A DNA stretch of 22,247 nucleotides from DASXMR01 sp036495525 (GCA_036495525.1 DASXMR010000103.1:1-22247), one strand, 5' to 3'. Shown: positions 1 to 9,125, counted from the first letter of the stretch. A program made the numbers and translations. The notes: a model not told the origin generated them from the letters alone.

Positions 1-558
1 CACGGCCTGATGCGGGCGCGCTGGTATGGCCGCCGTGGCGCGCCGCCGGTCCCGCTGCTCGCGCCCCGCCAGGTTGCCGACCGGCTGGTGGAGCTCGAGG
101 ACGGGGACGATGAGGCCGTGCGCGGGGCGTTCGACTGGCGCGCGCTGCCGTCCGGACCGCGGCAGGCAGGCCCGTTCACGGTCGAGAGCGCGGCGCTGCC
201 GCATTATGTGCCCAACGCCGGCGTTCGGCTGTCGGCACCGGGGCTGACCATCGCCTACACCGGCGACAGCGGGCCCGATCCAGCCCTGGCTGTGCTCGGC
301 CGTCAAGCTGACCTGTTCATCGCCGACTCGACCGACCGCGAGCAGCAGCCTGGCGCGCCGCAGGCCGCTGCCGGGCCGCGGCTCAACATGACCGCCGCCG
401 ATGCTGGCGCGGCGGCGGCCGCCGCACGCGCCAGCCGGCTGCTGCTGACTCATTTCTGGCCGGGCAACGACCGGCAGGCCTCGGCCAGCGCCGCAGCCGG
501 CCACTACGACGGCGAGATCCTGCTGGCCACCGAAGGACTCCAGATCAGCTTGCGCTAG
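1..558 (+). CDS. MBL-fold metallo-hydrolase, C-terminal part (5' end outside window)
   Basis: The reading frame is open from the first base, so the true start lies upstream; an internal ATG at position 10 is not a credible start because the metal-binding HxHxDH motif of this fold would be missing. What remains is the C-terminal half of a metallo-beta-lactamase-fold hydrolase: a segment TIAYTGDSGPD whose Asp is the usual bridging metal ligand, followed by a strand ending FIADST, and a late LLLTHFWPGND whose His is the last metal ligand of the RNase Z-like/phosphodiesterase-like branch. The spacing resembles stand-alone MBL proteins of the cyclic phosphodiesterase/RNase Z-like group found in actinobacteria. 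The substrate cannot be told from this part. It ends with TAG and is followed by a gene-poor stretch, so it is not obviously in an operon with anything to its right. Confidence 0.8.
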   Translation, partial: HGLMRARWYGRRGAPPVPLLAPRQVADRLVELEDGDDEAVRGAFDWRALPSGPRQAGPFTVESAALPHYVPNAGVRLSAPGLTIAYTGDSGPDPALAVLGRQADLFIADSTDREQQPGAPQAAAGPRLNMTAADAGAAAAAARASRLLLTHFWPGNDRQASASAAAGHYDGEILLATEGLQISLR

Positions 559-622
559 CCGACGCTCGCAGCCAGAGAACGGCCATGATCCTGGTGTGCA
601 TCCATCATCAGAACGATGCATG

Positions 623-856
623 ATGTTCGACGTGACGCGCATCACATTTGACGCCAATGACGACTGACTGGATACTGCGCAGCCGGTGCTGGGAACGGCG
701 ACCAGGGCCGCGACCATCAATGAGGCGCTGCGCCTCCAGGCGCACCGAGCTCAGGGGGCAGCAGATCGCGGCGGCGTTCAGCTGCGCCAGCATGGACTTC
801 GCAGGCTCAGCGCGTGGCTTCGGCTACTCGGGCGGCAGGAACCTGGTCGGCCTTGA
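623..856 (+). pseudogene. Decayed VapB-like antitoxin relict (in-frame TGA)
   Basis: Translated from the ATG at 623, this frame reads MFDVTRITFDANDD, then TGA at 665-667, then LDTAQPVLGTATRAATINEA and on to another stop at 854-856. Either side of the stop the match to VapB-type ribbon-helix-helix antitoxins is good: a short basic strand (TRITFDANDD), then a helix LDTAQ, the LGT turn, and the T-x-NEALR helix. The TGA falls between the conserved Asp-Asp and Leu, where an ordinary residue is expected; a CGA to TGA change would explain it. The tail after about position 735 no longer resembles the family. No PIN-domain toxin (VapC) follows in any frame. I read this as a dead solitary antitoxin. 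The rest of the 559-1044 gap contains only the tandem repeat at 933-980 and nothing else I recognise. Confidence 0.6.
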
Positions 857-932
857 ACAGGACGCGAAGCGCGACGACAGTCTGCGCAAGCGCCTCGCCT
901 GATAGCGGAGTCCGTCTTTCCCGCGGCTGCGT

Positions 933-980
933 CCCAGCCGGTTGCCACCCAGCCGGTTGCCACCCAGCCGGTTGCCACCC
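933..980. repeat. 15-bp tandem repeat, three full copies
   Basis: The unit AGCCGGTTGCCACCC is present three times without mismatch at 936-950, 951-965 and 966-980, preceded by a partial CCC at 933-935. It lies 65 bases before the acyl-CoA synthetase start, in the presumed 5' leader or promoter region of that gene. Its function is unknown; it may be a slippage-generated minisatellite or a set of direct binding sites. Confidence 0.9.
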
Positions 981-1044
981 TCGGCGCGGCTGAGACAGGA
1001 TCGGCAGGGACCGCTCTGCCCGCGATGTGCCAAAGGGGACCGTC

Positions 1045-2595
<1,551 letters not shown>

Positions 2596-2637
2596 CTGCC
2601 AGCCCGGTGGACTGGCCTCGCTTTCGTCAGCTGGCAG
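2596..2637. terminator. Inverted repeat between convergent genes, possible bidirectional terminator
   Basis: CTGCCAGC at 2596-2603 begins right after the synthetase stop codon and pairs perfectly with GCTGGCAG at 2630-2637. The 8-bp stem encloses a 26-base loop and reaches into the last codons of the GrpB-family gene on the other strand. There is no T-tract. The position between two converging genes suits a terminator, but the long loop makes this a weak call. Confidence 0.3.
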
Positions 2638-3223
2638 CCGCCGCGTCAGCGCGGTCCATGATCTGCTGCACGATCTCGCTCTTGGCGTCGGCGTAGTGCT
2701 GCACGTGCCGCCAGGTGCGGGTGGCCAGGTCACGCTTGACCGCGGCGTACGCCTCCCGGTCCGCCTCGCAGCCGCGGAGCCAGTCGCGGAACCGCAGCAT
2801 CCGGTCGATCTCCGTCGAGCCGGCGGTGAACACGTGCAGGTTGATGTTCGTGTCCGGGCCCTTGAACAGCCGGTGCTCGAACCAGTCTGGCTCGCGGATC
2901 GTCAGCCGGTAGCCGGCCGCCTCCAAGGCGGGCACGTATCCGGCCTCGTCGGCCGAGTCCGGCACGGCGAGCACGATGTCGATGATCGGCTTGGCGGTGA
3001 GGCCAGGTACCGACGTCGAGCCCGCGTGCTCCACCAGCACGGCCGCGCCGCCTAGCGCGGCGCGGAGCCTGGCGGCCTCGCGCTCGAACAGCTGCGGCCA
3101 CTGCGGGTCGTACGGCATCAGCGTGATCGGCGCGTTGAGCGGCTGCATCGGCTCGACGCGGGACCGCTGCAGTTCCTCGTCGCTCGCGAGAGCAGCCTGG
3201 CTAGCTTCGGACGCTGACGGCAT
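2627..3223 (-). CDS. GrpB family protein (nucleotidyltransferase-fold, UPF0157)
   Basis: A 198-residue protein with the GrpB/UPF0157 signature: YDPQWPQLFEREAARL at about 38-53, then HAGSTSVPGLTAKPIIDI at 66-83, which has the G-S and D pattern of a nucleotidyltransferase fold, and a C-terminal RDWLR...Y...K..L segment. Members occur alone or fused to dephospho-CoA kinase in actinobacteria; the biochemical role of stand-alone members is not established. The first about 30 residues (Ser/Ala/Glu-rich) precede the conserved core, so an internal start such as Met26 or Met36 is possible, but the ATG at 3221-3223 has a clear AAGGAG (3234-3239 on the plus strand) 10 bases upstream. It is divergent from the permease operon across a 222-bp gap. 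Confidence 0.88.
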   Translation of the reverse strand: MPSASEASQAALASDEELQRSRVEPMQPLNAPITLMPYDPQWPQLFEREAARLRAALGGAAVLVEHAGSTSVPGLTAKPIIDIVLAVPDSADEAGYVPALEAAGYRLTIREPDWFEHRLFKGPDTNINLHVFTAGSTEIDRMLRFRDWLRGCEADREAYAAVKRDLATRTWRHVQHYADAKSEIVQQIMDRADAAAAS

Positions 3224-3445
3224 GATGCTGTCACTCCTTCCGGAAGGCAGCCCATCAACGTAACACGCCTCGCACGACGGCCAGTTTCAAGTCAGCGCCC
3301 GGCCGTCACGGCGAAGGGGGCAAACCGCCCGGCGCGGCCGGCTGCGCGGAACCTTCTTCCTTACCGTCCGGTGCCGTAGTACTCTCCCGCGCGTAAGCAG
3401 CGCGTCAGCAGGCAAGGGTCAGCTCGCCAAGCGGAAGGGCACGCC

Positions 3446-4891
3446 GTGGAGACCAGTAACCCTCAAGTCGTGCCGGGCGGGGCACCCTCGGTCACCGCCG
3501 TTGAACAGCGCGGAATCGAGCACATCCCGCAGGAGCGCCGGTGGGGCAAGCCGAGCGGGCTGTTCTGGATGTGGGCCGGCGCGGTGTGGAACGTCGAGTT
3601 CGTCGTCTACGGCGCGCTCGCCGTCGTCGTCTTCGGGCTGTCGTTCGCCCAGGCTGTGCTCATCATCCTGATCGGCAACGTCTTCTACCTGCTGACTGGC
3701 CTGGCCAGCCTGCAGGGCCCGCAGGCAGGGACCACCACGTTCGCGATCAGCCGGGCGCCGTTCGGCCCGCTGGGCAACAAGGTGCCGTCGTTCTTCAACT
3801 GGGTCACCCAGGTCGGCTTCGAGATCGAGGGCATCGCACTCATCGTCTTCGCGGCTGTCGCGATCACCGGCCGGGCCGGCTTCGGGGCCGGTATCCCGCT
3901 GAAGGTCGTATTCCTGGTGCTGGCGGTCGCGATCCAGGCGGTGCTGCCGCTGCTCGGGCACGCCGCAGTGCTGCGGGTGCTGCGCCTGCTCGCGCTGCCG
4001 TTCGTGGTGTTGTTCGCGGTCATGGCCGGCCTGACCGCGTCTAAGGTGAACCTGCACGCGGTGCCGCACGGCGCGAGCTGGGGCCAGCTGACCATCTTCC
4101 TCGCCCTGGTCATCTCCGCCGGCGGGCTCGGCTGGACCGAGAACGGCAACGACTACTCCCGCTATCTGCCGCGCAGCGCGGACAAGCGGGCGACCGTGCT
4201 GTCGGTCGCGCTCGGCGGCGCGATCCCGTCGGTGCTGCTTGAGGTGCTCGGCGCCGCGATCGCCACCGGCGTGCCGAAGGCGACCACGGTCACCGGGCTG
4301 GTGGCCGGCTTCCCCAGCTGGTTCATCGTGCCGTACCTGGTCTTCGCGATCGTTCAGCTGTTCGCGATCAACACCGTGGACTTGTACTCCTCCGGCGTGA
4401 CGCTGCAGAGCATCATCCCGCGGCTGCGCCGCCTGCACTGCGTCGCGATCGACACCGTGATCTGCGGGGGGTTCGCCGCCTACGCGGTGTTCTCCTCCCA
4501 CTTCCTCACGCTGCTCACGGACTTCATCCTGTTCATCATTCTGTGGCTGGGCCCATGGTGCGCGATCTACCTCGTCGACTCCTATCTGCGGCGCAATCGC
4601 TACGACTACGCCGGGCTGCTCGACGAGAGCAGCGGCAGCCGCTACTTCCGCAATGGCGGCGTGCACTGGCCGGCGATCATCGCCCAGGCCGTCGGAATGA
4701 TCCTGGCCGCGCTGTGGCTGAACGCGTTCTCGCCATACGTCGGCCCGCTGGCCAGCCGGATTGGCGGCAGCTTCTTCGGCTCCGACTTCAGCGTGTTCAT
4801 CGGGCTGGGCGTCGGCGGCATCGTCTACTGGGTGCTGGCCGGCCGGAAAGTGCGGGCCGAGGGCGCCGCGACCCCCGCCGTGCCCGCCTAG
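3446..4891 (+). CDS. NCS1-family nucleobase:cation symporter (purine/cytosine permease)
   Basis: A 481-residue polytopic membrane protein of the purine-cytosine permease family, which imports nucleobases or related compounds with H+ or Na+. The cytoplasmic N-terminus holds the family signature GIEHIPQERRWGKPSGLFWMW leading into TM1. About twelve hydrophobic segments follow, with the conserved stretch GPQAGTTTFAISRAPFGPLGN near residues 90-112 and GWTENGNDYSRYLP near 229-242. It is the first gene of a run with uraD, uraH and urate oxidase, so hypoxanthine, xanthine, urate, 8-oxoguanine or allantoin are likelier substrates than cytosine; that is inference from context. The start is GTG with GGAAGGG at 3433-3439. 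A weak -10 candidate, TAGTACT, lies at 3377-3383 in the 222-bp divergent gap; I could not find a convincing -35, operator or riboswitch there. Confidence 0.9.
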   Translation: METSNPQVVPGGAPSVTAVEQRGIEHIPQERRWGKPSGLFWMWAGAVWNVEFVVYGALAVVVFGLSFAQAVLIILIGNVFYLLTGLASLQGPQAGTTTFAISRAPFGPLGNKVPSFFNWVTQVGFEIEGIALIVFAAVAITGRAGFGAGIPLKVVFLVLAVAIQAVLPLLGHAAVLRVLRLLALPFVVLFAVMAGLTASKVNLHAVPHGASWGQLTIFLALVISAGGLGWTENGNDYSRYLPRSADKRATVLSVALGGAIPSVLLEVLGAAIATGVPKATTVTGLVAGFPSWFIVPYLVFAIVQLFAINTVDLYSSGVTLQSIIPRLRRLHCVAIDTVICGGFAAYAVFSSHFLTLLTDFILFIILWLGPWCAIYLVDSYLRRNRYDYAGLLDESSGSRYFRNGGVHWPAIIAQAVGMILAALWLNAFSPYVGPLASRIGGSFFGSDFSVFIGLGVGGIVYWVLAGRKVRAEGAATPAVPA

Positions 4892-4901
4892 CTGGCCTCG
4901 G

Positions 4902-5396
4902 GTGCCGAGCCTGGCCGAGCTGAATGAGCTGCCCGCCGGGGCGGTCCGGTCGGCGCTGCTCGGCATCTGCGCCGCGCCTGCCTGGGCTGGCGCGATGGCG
5001 GCTAGCCGGCCATACCAGTCAGCTGACGAGCTGCTTGCCCGCTCGGATGCCGCAGTGGCGGCGCTGACCGCCGGCGAGCTTGAGCAGGCGCTGGCCGGCC
5101 ATCCGCGGATCGGCGCCAGCACCGCCGGGCACCGCTGGTCGGCCAGCGAGCAGGCCCGTGCGGCGGCGGCCGGCGAGCAGACCAGCCGGGCGCTGGCCGA
5201 CGGCAACGCCGCCTACGAGCGCAAGTTCGGGCACATCTACCTGGTGTGCGCGAGCGGGCGCAGCGGGCCCGAGCTGCTCGCGCTGCTGCAGGCGAGACTG
5301 GCCCATGACGCCGAGAGCGAGTGGCGCGAGACTCGTTCTGAAATGAAGAAGATCAACCGGATCAGACTCGGCAAGCTGATCGGAAGCAGCCAGTGA
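4902..5396 (+). CDS. uraD: 2-oxo-4-hydroxy-4-carboxy-5-ureidoimidazoline (OHCU) decarboxylase
   Basis: A 164-residue enzyme that decarboxylates OHCU to (S)-allantoin, the third step after urate oxidase. The family signature HPRIG is at 67-71 and carries the catalytic His; it is followed by WSASEQA, then NAAYERKFGHIYLVCASGRS and a C-terminal EMKKINRIRLGKLI helix, all in the expected order and spacing. The open frame runs far upstream through the permease gene, but similarity begins at LAELNELP, so the GTG at 4902, 10 bases after the permease stop, is the sensible start; there is no strong Shine-Dalgarno sequence, consistent with translational coupling. The stop overlaps the start of uraH. The enzyme should act in the cytoplasm with UraH and urate oxidase to give the correct allantoin enantiomer. 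Confidence 0.93.
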   Translation: MPSLAELNELPAGAVRSALLGICAAPAWAGAMAASRPYQSADELLARSDAAVAALTAGELEQALAGHPRIGASTAGHRWSASEQARAAAAGEQTSRALADGNAAYERKFGHIYLVCASGRSGPELLALLQARLAHDAESEWRETRSEMKKINRIRLGKLIGSSQ

Positions 5397-5755
5397 ACGC
5401 AGGGCGGAGCCTGGTGACTACGCATGTGCTCGACACCGCGCGCGGCCAGCCGGCGGCGGGCCTGCGGGTCCGGCTGGAACGGGTGACCAGCGGCGCCGGC
5501 AGCGGCCAGGCCGGCGAGCCGGTCGCCAGCGGGAGTACCGGACCGGACGGCAGGCTCAGCGACCTAGGCCCGGCGCAGCTGCCAGGCGGCACCTACCGGC
5601 TGATCTTCGACACCGGCGACTACCTAGTCGCCACGGCCGGGCACCGGTTCTTCCCCGAGGTAACTGTCACCTTCACCATCGACGAGCGGGAGCCGCACTA
5701 CCACGTGCCGCTGCTGCTGAGCCCGTTCGGTTACGCGACCTACCGAGGGAGCTGA
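5393..5755 (+). CDS. uraH: 5-hydroxyisourate hydrolase (transthyretin-like)
   Basis: A 120-residue transthyretin-related protein that hydrolyses 5-hydroxyisourate, the product of urate oxidase, to OHCU. Diagnostic motifs are the N-terminal VTTHVLDTARGQPAAGL (with the active-site His), the arginine in VRLER, the HYHVPLLLSPFGYATYRGS C-terminus and the terminal YRGS tetrapeptide that separates hydrolases from true transthyretins. Length is normal. Two GTG starts are possible: 5393, overlapping the uraD stop by four bases (GTGA) with GGAAG at 5382-5386, or 5414 with GGAG at 5406-5409; the first is listed for its coupling and better spacing. It is followed two bases later by urate oxidase, so the three sequential enzymes are co-translated. 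Confidence 0.95.
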   Translation: MNAGRSLVTTHVLDTARGQPAAGLRVRLERVTSGAGSGQAGEPVASGSTGPDGRLSDLGPAQLPGGTYRLIFDTGDYLVATAGHRFFPEVTVTFTIDEREPHYHVPLLLSPFGYATYRGS

Positions 5756-5757
5756 CC

Positions 5758-6723
5758 ATGACGATCGACCTCAGCGGCCACCAGTACGGCAAGGCCGAGA
5801 CCAGGGTGGTGCGGATCTACCGGGACTCGCCCCGGCACGAGATCCGCGATCTCACCGTCACCACGACGCTGCGCGGCGATTTCGAGGCCGCCTACCTCAG
5901 CGGCGACCAGTCAGCCGTGCTGCCCACCGACAGCCAGAAGAACACCTGCTTCGCGTACGCCAGGGAGAAGGGCGTCGGCGCGATCGAGGATTACGCGCTC
6001 GACCTCGCCCGGCACTTCGTCACCGACATCGAGCCGGTGCGCCAGGCCAGGATCGAGGTCGCCGAGCACCGCTGGGAGCGGGTCAGCGTGGCTGGCTCGC
6101 CGCACCCGCACGCGTTCGTCCGGTCCGGCGGCGACACCCGCACCACCGCGGTCACGGTCGCCGCCACCACGGGCGCCACCACCACGGGCGCCACCACCAC
6201 GGGCGCCACGACCACGGGCGCCGGCGGCGGCACCGGGCAGCGCGCTTACGTCGTCTCCGGGCTGTACGACCTGGTCGTGCTCAAGTCGACCGGGTCGGAG
6301 TTCGCCGGCTTCCTCACCGACAAGTACACGACGCTGGCGCAGACCCATGACCGGGTACTGGCCACGTCCGTGACCGCTAGCTGGCGGTACTCCGGCGACC
6401 GGGTCAGCTGGGACGAGGCGCACGCCGCGATCAGGCAGATCCTGCTAGAGCGGTTCGCCGTGGTGCACAGCCTCGCGCTGCAGCAGACCCTGTGGGAGAT
6501 GGGCCGCGCCGTGCTGGCCGCCAGGGACGAGGTCGCGGAGATCAGGCTGACCGCGCCGAACAAGCACCACTTCCTCGCCGACCTGGCGCCCTTCGGGCTG
6601 GACAACCCCGGCGAGGTGTTCTACGCCGCTGACCGCCCGTACGGCCTGATTCAGTGCGCCGTGCAGCGCGAGGGCGCCGAGCCGGCCGGTCCCGCCTGGG
6701 ACGCACCAGCCGCCTTCGGCTAG
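5758..6723 (+). CDS. pucL: Urate oxidase (cofactor-free uricase)
   Basis: A 321-residue uricase that oxidises urate with O2 to 5-hydroxyisourate and H2O2 without a cofactor. Catalytic elements are all visible: Lys12 in QYGKAETR, Thr57-Asp58 in VLPTDSQKNT, and the active-site His in NKHHFL at about 268-273. Two tandem T-fold domains make the chain. The protein is a little longer than many bacterial uricases because of a low-complexity segment at residues about 132-161 built from repeated Ala-Thr-Thr-Thr-Gly units (see the repeat entry). It is the last gene of the permease operon, and a GC-rich stem-loop follows at 6760-6780. No catalase is seen nearby to deal with the H2O2. Confidence 0.96.
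   Translation: MTIDLSGHQYGKAETRVVRIYRDSPRHEIRDLTVTTTLRGDFEAAYLSGDQSAVLPTDSQKNTCFAYAREKGVGAIEDYALDLARHFVTDIEPVRQARIEVAEHRWERVSVAGSPHPHAFVRSGGDTRTTAVTVAATTGATTTGATTTGATTTGAGGGTGQRAYVVSGLYDLVVLKSTGSEFAGFLTDKYTTLAQTHDRVLATSVTASWRYSGDRVSWDEAHAAIRQILLERFAVVHSLALQQTLWEMGRAVLAARDEVAEIRLTAPNKHHFLADLAPFGLDNPGEVFYAADRPYGLIQCAVQREGAEPAGPAWDAPAAFG
6163..6219 (+). repeat. In-frame 15-bp repeats inside urate oxidase
   Basis: A 15-bp unit GCCACCACCACGGGC is present at 6175-6189 and 6190-6204, with a one-base variant at 6205-6219 and a shorter 12-base copy at 6163-6174. Each unit encodes Ala-Thr-Thr-Thr-Gly, so copy-number change keeps the frame. It is followed by a Gly-rich stretch (AGGGTGQ). Confidence 0.9.
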
Positions 6724-6759
6724 CCACCGCTCGCCGCTCTCGCCGCGCCGCTCCGCCCC

Positions 6760-6780
6760 CGCCGCGCTCCGCCCGCGGCG
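6760..6780. terminator. GC stem-loop between convergent uricase and decarboxylase genes
   Basis: CGCCGCG at 6760-6766 pairs with CGCGGCG at 6774-6780 around a 7-base loop. The 7-bp all-GC stem lies 36 bases after the uricase stop and 25 bases beyond the stop of the minus-strand gene. There is no T-run on the plus side. Sequence here is biased enough (runs of CCGCC/CTCCG) that chance pairing is possible. Confidence 0.4.
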
Positions 6781-6805
6781 CTCCATGACCTGGTAAGAAA
6801 AGTAG

Positions 6806-8113
6806 CTATGACAACCGGGATCCTTCCGGATCATGGTCGGGCGGCCGGCTCGGCGGGACGTCGCGTGTCAGCAGGTCGTGCCAGGTTTCACGGCGGACGA
6901 CGAGCCGGGCGGCGCCGCCGGACGCGAGGACCACAGGTATCCGGCGGGCGCCGTTGTAGTTGTTCGACATCGTGTAGGTGTAGGCGCCGGTGACCGGCAC
7001 GGCGACCAGGTCGCCGACGCGCGGGTCGCGCAGCGGCACGCCCTCGCTGATCACGTCGCCCGACTCGCAGTGCCTGCCGACCAGGCTGACCGGCTCGCCG
7101 CCGCCCGCCCGGTCAGCGATCGCCGCCTCGAACCGCTGGCCAACGAGGGCGACCTCCAGGTTGTCGCCCATCCCGCCGTCGACCGCCACGAACGGCGGGC
7201 TGCCGTGCTTGACCGTGGTGACCCGGTACACGGTGACCGCGTTCGCCGCCGTGACGCTGCGGCCAGGCTCGATCATCAGCCGGGCACCGGCTGGCAGGTG
7301 CTCGGCCGCCGCGCCCGTCAGCTCGTCCAGGTACTCGTCCAGGCTCGGCGGGTGGTCCGCGTAGCTGTACCGGCTGCCGAGCCCGCCGCCCAGGTCGTAC
7401 ACCTCGAACTCGCCCAGGGCGGCCAGCGGCGCGACAGCGGCGGCCAGCTCGGCGGCGTCCAGGATCTGCGAGCCGACGTGGGTGTGCAGGCCGTCCATCC
7501 GCAGCCGCGGCGAGGCCTCGATCCGCGCGATGACCCGCCGCGCGTCATCCGGCAGCAGCCCGAACTTCGAGCCGCGGTGCCCGGTCGCGTACGCCGGGTA
7601 GGTGGCCGCACGGACGCCGGGGATGATCCGGACCAGGCAGCCCTGGGGCCGGCTGCGCGGCACGACTTCCTCCAGCCGGTCCAGGTCATCGGCGTTGTCG
7701 ACCACGACCGTGCCGACCCCGTACCTGACGGCGAGCTCGATCTCCTCGGTGGTCTTCGCGTTGCCGTGCAGCAGCAGCGTTGCCGGGTCGGCTCCGGCCT
7801 CGAGCGCGGTCACGATCTCGCCGCCGCCGGCCACGTCGAGCCACAGCCCCTCGGACACCATCAGCCGCAGCACGGCTGTGCACGGGAAGGCCTTGGTCGC
7901 GAACGCCACCTGCGAGCGCGGCCAGCGCGCGGCGAGCCTGGCCGCGTAGTCGGCGGCGCGCTGCCGCACCGCCTCCTCAGCGACCAGCAGTACCGGCGTG
8001 CCGTGCTGGTCGACGACATCGTCCAGCCGGCAGCCGCCGACCCGCAGCATCCCGTCGTCCTCGGTCGTCGTGCCCGGCGGGAACAGCCCGAGCAGGTCGT
8101 CGGCAGAGGCCAT
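6806..8113 (-). CDS. lysA: Diaminopimelate-decarboxylase-like fold-III PLP enzyme
   Basis: A 435-residue protein of the DapDC/ornithine decarboxylase family: N-terminal alanine-racemase-like barrel with the PLP lysine at 74 (FATKAF), HVGSQI at 212-217, the phosphate-binding GGGLG at 242-246, EPGRS at 282-286, and the C-terminal beta domain with CESGD at 349-353 and GAYTYTMSNNYNG. This set is typical of LysA, which makes L-lysine from meso-diaminopimelate. One block is unusual: the segment normally DN-x-R-P-x-L-Y-G reads DNLEVALVG, so the substrate-contacting Arg and Tyr are Glu320 and Val324. This may be a paralogue with another substrate rather than the housekeeping enzyme, so the symbol is provisional. 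A strong AAGGAG (plus-strand 8119-8124) lies 5 bases before the ATG. It is divergent from the xanthine dehydrogenase genes across 96 bp. Confidence 0.8.
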   Translation of the reverse strand: MASADDLLGLFPPGTTTEDDGMLRVGGCRLDDVVDQHGTPVLLVAEEAVRQRAADYAARLAARWPRSQVAFATKAFPCTAVLRLMVSEGLWLDVAGGGEIVTALEAGADPATLLLHGNAKTTEEIELAVRYGVGTVVVDNADDLDRLEEVVPRSRPQGCLVRIIPGVRAATYPAYATGHRGSKFGLLPDDARRVIARIEASPRLRMDGLHTHVGSQILDAAELAAAVAPLAALGEFEVYDLGGGLGSRYSYADHPPSLDEYLDELTGAAAEHLPAGARLMIEPGRSVTAANAVTVYRVTTVKHGSPPFVAVDGGMGDNLEVALVGQRFEAAIADRAGGGEPVSLVGRHCESGDVISEGVPLRDPRVGDLVAVPVTGAYTYTMSNNYNGARRIPVVLASGGAARLVVRRETWHDLLTRDVPPSRPPDHDPEGSRLS

Positions 8114-8209
8114 CGCAACTCCTTCTCGTGACGCGCGGCAGCTCCTGCGGGCAGGCTAACTGGCGGCTGCGGCCGGAAAACCGCCAGGATGGGGGCGAGG
8201 GGGCACGGA

Positions 8210-9118
8210 ATGGAGTTCTTGCAGCCATCGGGCTGGGCCGAGGCGCTGGCGGCCAGGGCGGCGAATCCGGAGGCGCTGCCGCTAGCCGGCGGCACGGACG
8301 TGATGGTGGAGCTGAACTTCGACGCCAGGCGGCCAGCGGCGCTGCTCGACCTCACCAGGGTCCCGGAGCTGCGCCAGTGGTCAGCCGCTGACGGGCAGCT
8401 CAGGCTCGGCGCCGGGGTGACCTACACCCGGCTGATGACCGAGCTTGGCGGCTTGCTGCCCGGCCTGGCGCTGGCCGCCAGGACCGTCGGATCCCCGCAG
8501 ATTCGCAACAGCGGCACGGTCGGCGGCAACCTCGGCTCCGCCTCCCCGGCCGGCGACTGCCATCCGCCGCTGCTGGCGGCCGGCGCGCGGATCGAGGTCG
8601 AGTCCGTCCGCGGCAGCAGGCTGATCCCGGCCGAGGAGTTCTACACCGGGGTGAAGCGCAGCGCACTGCGGCCGGACGAGCTGATCGCGGCCGTGCTCAT
8701 CCCGCTGCCGTCCGGTCCCGAGCAGTTCAGCAAGATCGGCACGCGCAACGCGATGGTGATCGCGGTGGCCGCGTTCAGCCTGGCGCTGCATCCTGACCGC
8801 CGGACGGTCGGCACCGGGATCGGGTCCGCGGCCCCGACGCCGCGGCGGGCGCCCGACGCCGAGCGGTTCCTGGCCGGCGCGCTGGACGAGGCGGGGCTTT
8901 GGGAGTCCCGCTCGGCGATTCCCGATCCGGTCGCCGCTGAGTTCGCTCGCCTGGTGCGCGCGGCCGCCCAGCCCATCGACGACGTGCGCGGCACCGCTGC
9001 CTACCGGCTGCACGCGCTGACGGTGATGGCCAGGCGCACCCTGGCCTGGGCCTGGCGCGACTACCGCGACGGCGGCCATGGCCGGCAGAATGAACAGCGC
9101 AACGGCGGGGAGGACTGA
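8210..9118 (+). CDS. pucC: Xanthine dehydrogenase, FAD-binding subunit
   Basis: A 302-residue FAD-binding subunit of the molybdenum hydroxylase family, which carries electrons from the 2Fe-2S centres to NAD+ or another acceptor. It shows the two pyrophosphate/FAD loops of the CoxM/XdhB family: LPLAGGTDVMVELN at 23-36 and GSPQIRNSGTVGGNLGSASP beginning at 94, followed by the CO-dehydrogenase flavoprotein C-terminal domain. The ATG at 8210 is chosen over the upstream in-frame start at 8189 because GAGGGGG at 8197-8203 is 6 bases before it and similarity starts at MEFLQP. It leads a run of closely spaced genes with the 2Fe-2S subunit 7 bases downstream. The symbol follows the Bacillus puc naming. 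Confidence 0.92.
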   Translation: MEFLQPSGWAEALAARAANPEALPLAGGTDVMVELNFDARRPAALLDLTRVPELRQWSAADGQLRLGAGVTYTRLMTELGGLLPGLALAARTVGSPQIRNSGTVGGNLGSASPAGDCHPPLLAAGARIEVESVRGSRLIPAEEFYTGVKRSALRPDELIAAVLIPLPSGPEQFSKIGTRNAMVIAVAAFSLALHPDRRTVGTGIGSAAPTPRRAPDAERFLAGALDEAGLWESRSAIPDPVAAEFARLVRAAAQPIDDVRGTAAYRLHALTVMARRTLAWAWRDYRDGGHGRQNEQRNGGED

Positions 9119-9125
9119 GCGCAGC

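Noticed and set aside
933..980. CRISPR array
   Set aside because: The three 15-bp copies are directly contiguous with no spacers and there are no cas genes.
3224..3445. Possible purine riboswitch or operator before the permease
   Set aside because: I could not find the conserved core of a known purine riboswitch or a convincing palindrome; only a weak TAGTACT -10 candidate is visible.
3419..5206. A 595-codon open frame on the minus strand
   Set aside because: It is the complement of the permease and uraD genes; the low-complexity Asp/Gln/Arg-rich product has no recognisable fold.
6833..8131. A 432-codon plus-strand open frame opposite the LysA-like gene
   Set aside because: The minus-strand frame has full PLP-enzyme motifs and a strong ribosome-binding site; the plus-strand frame has none.
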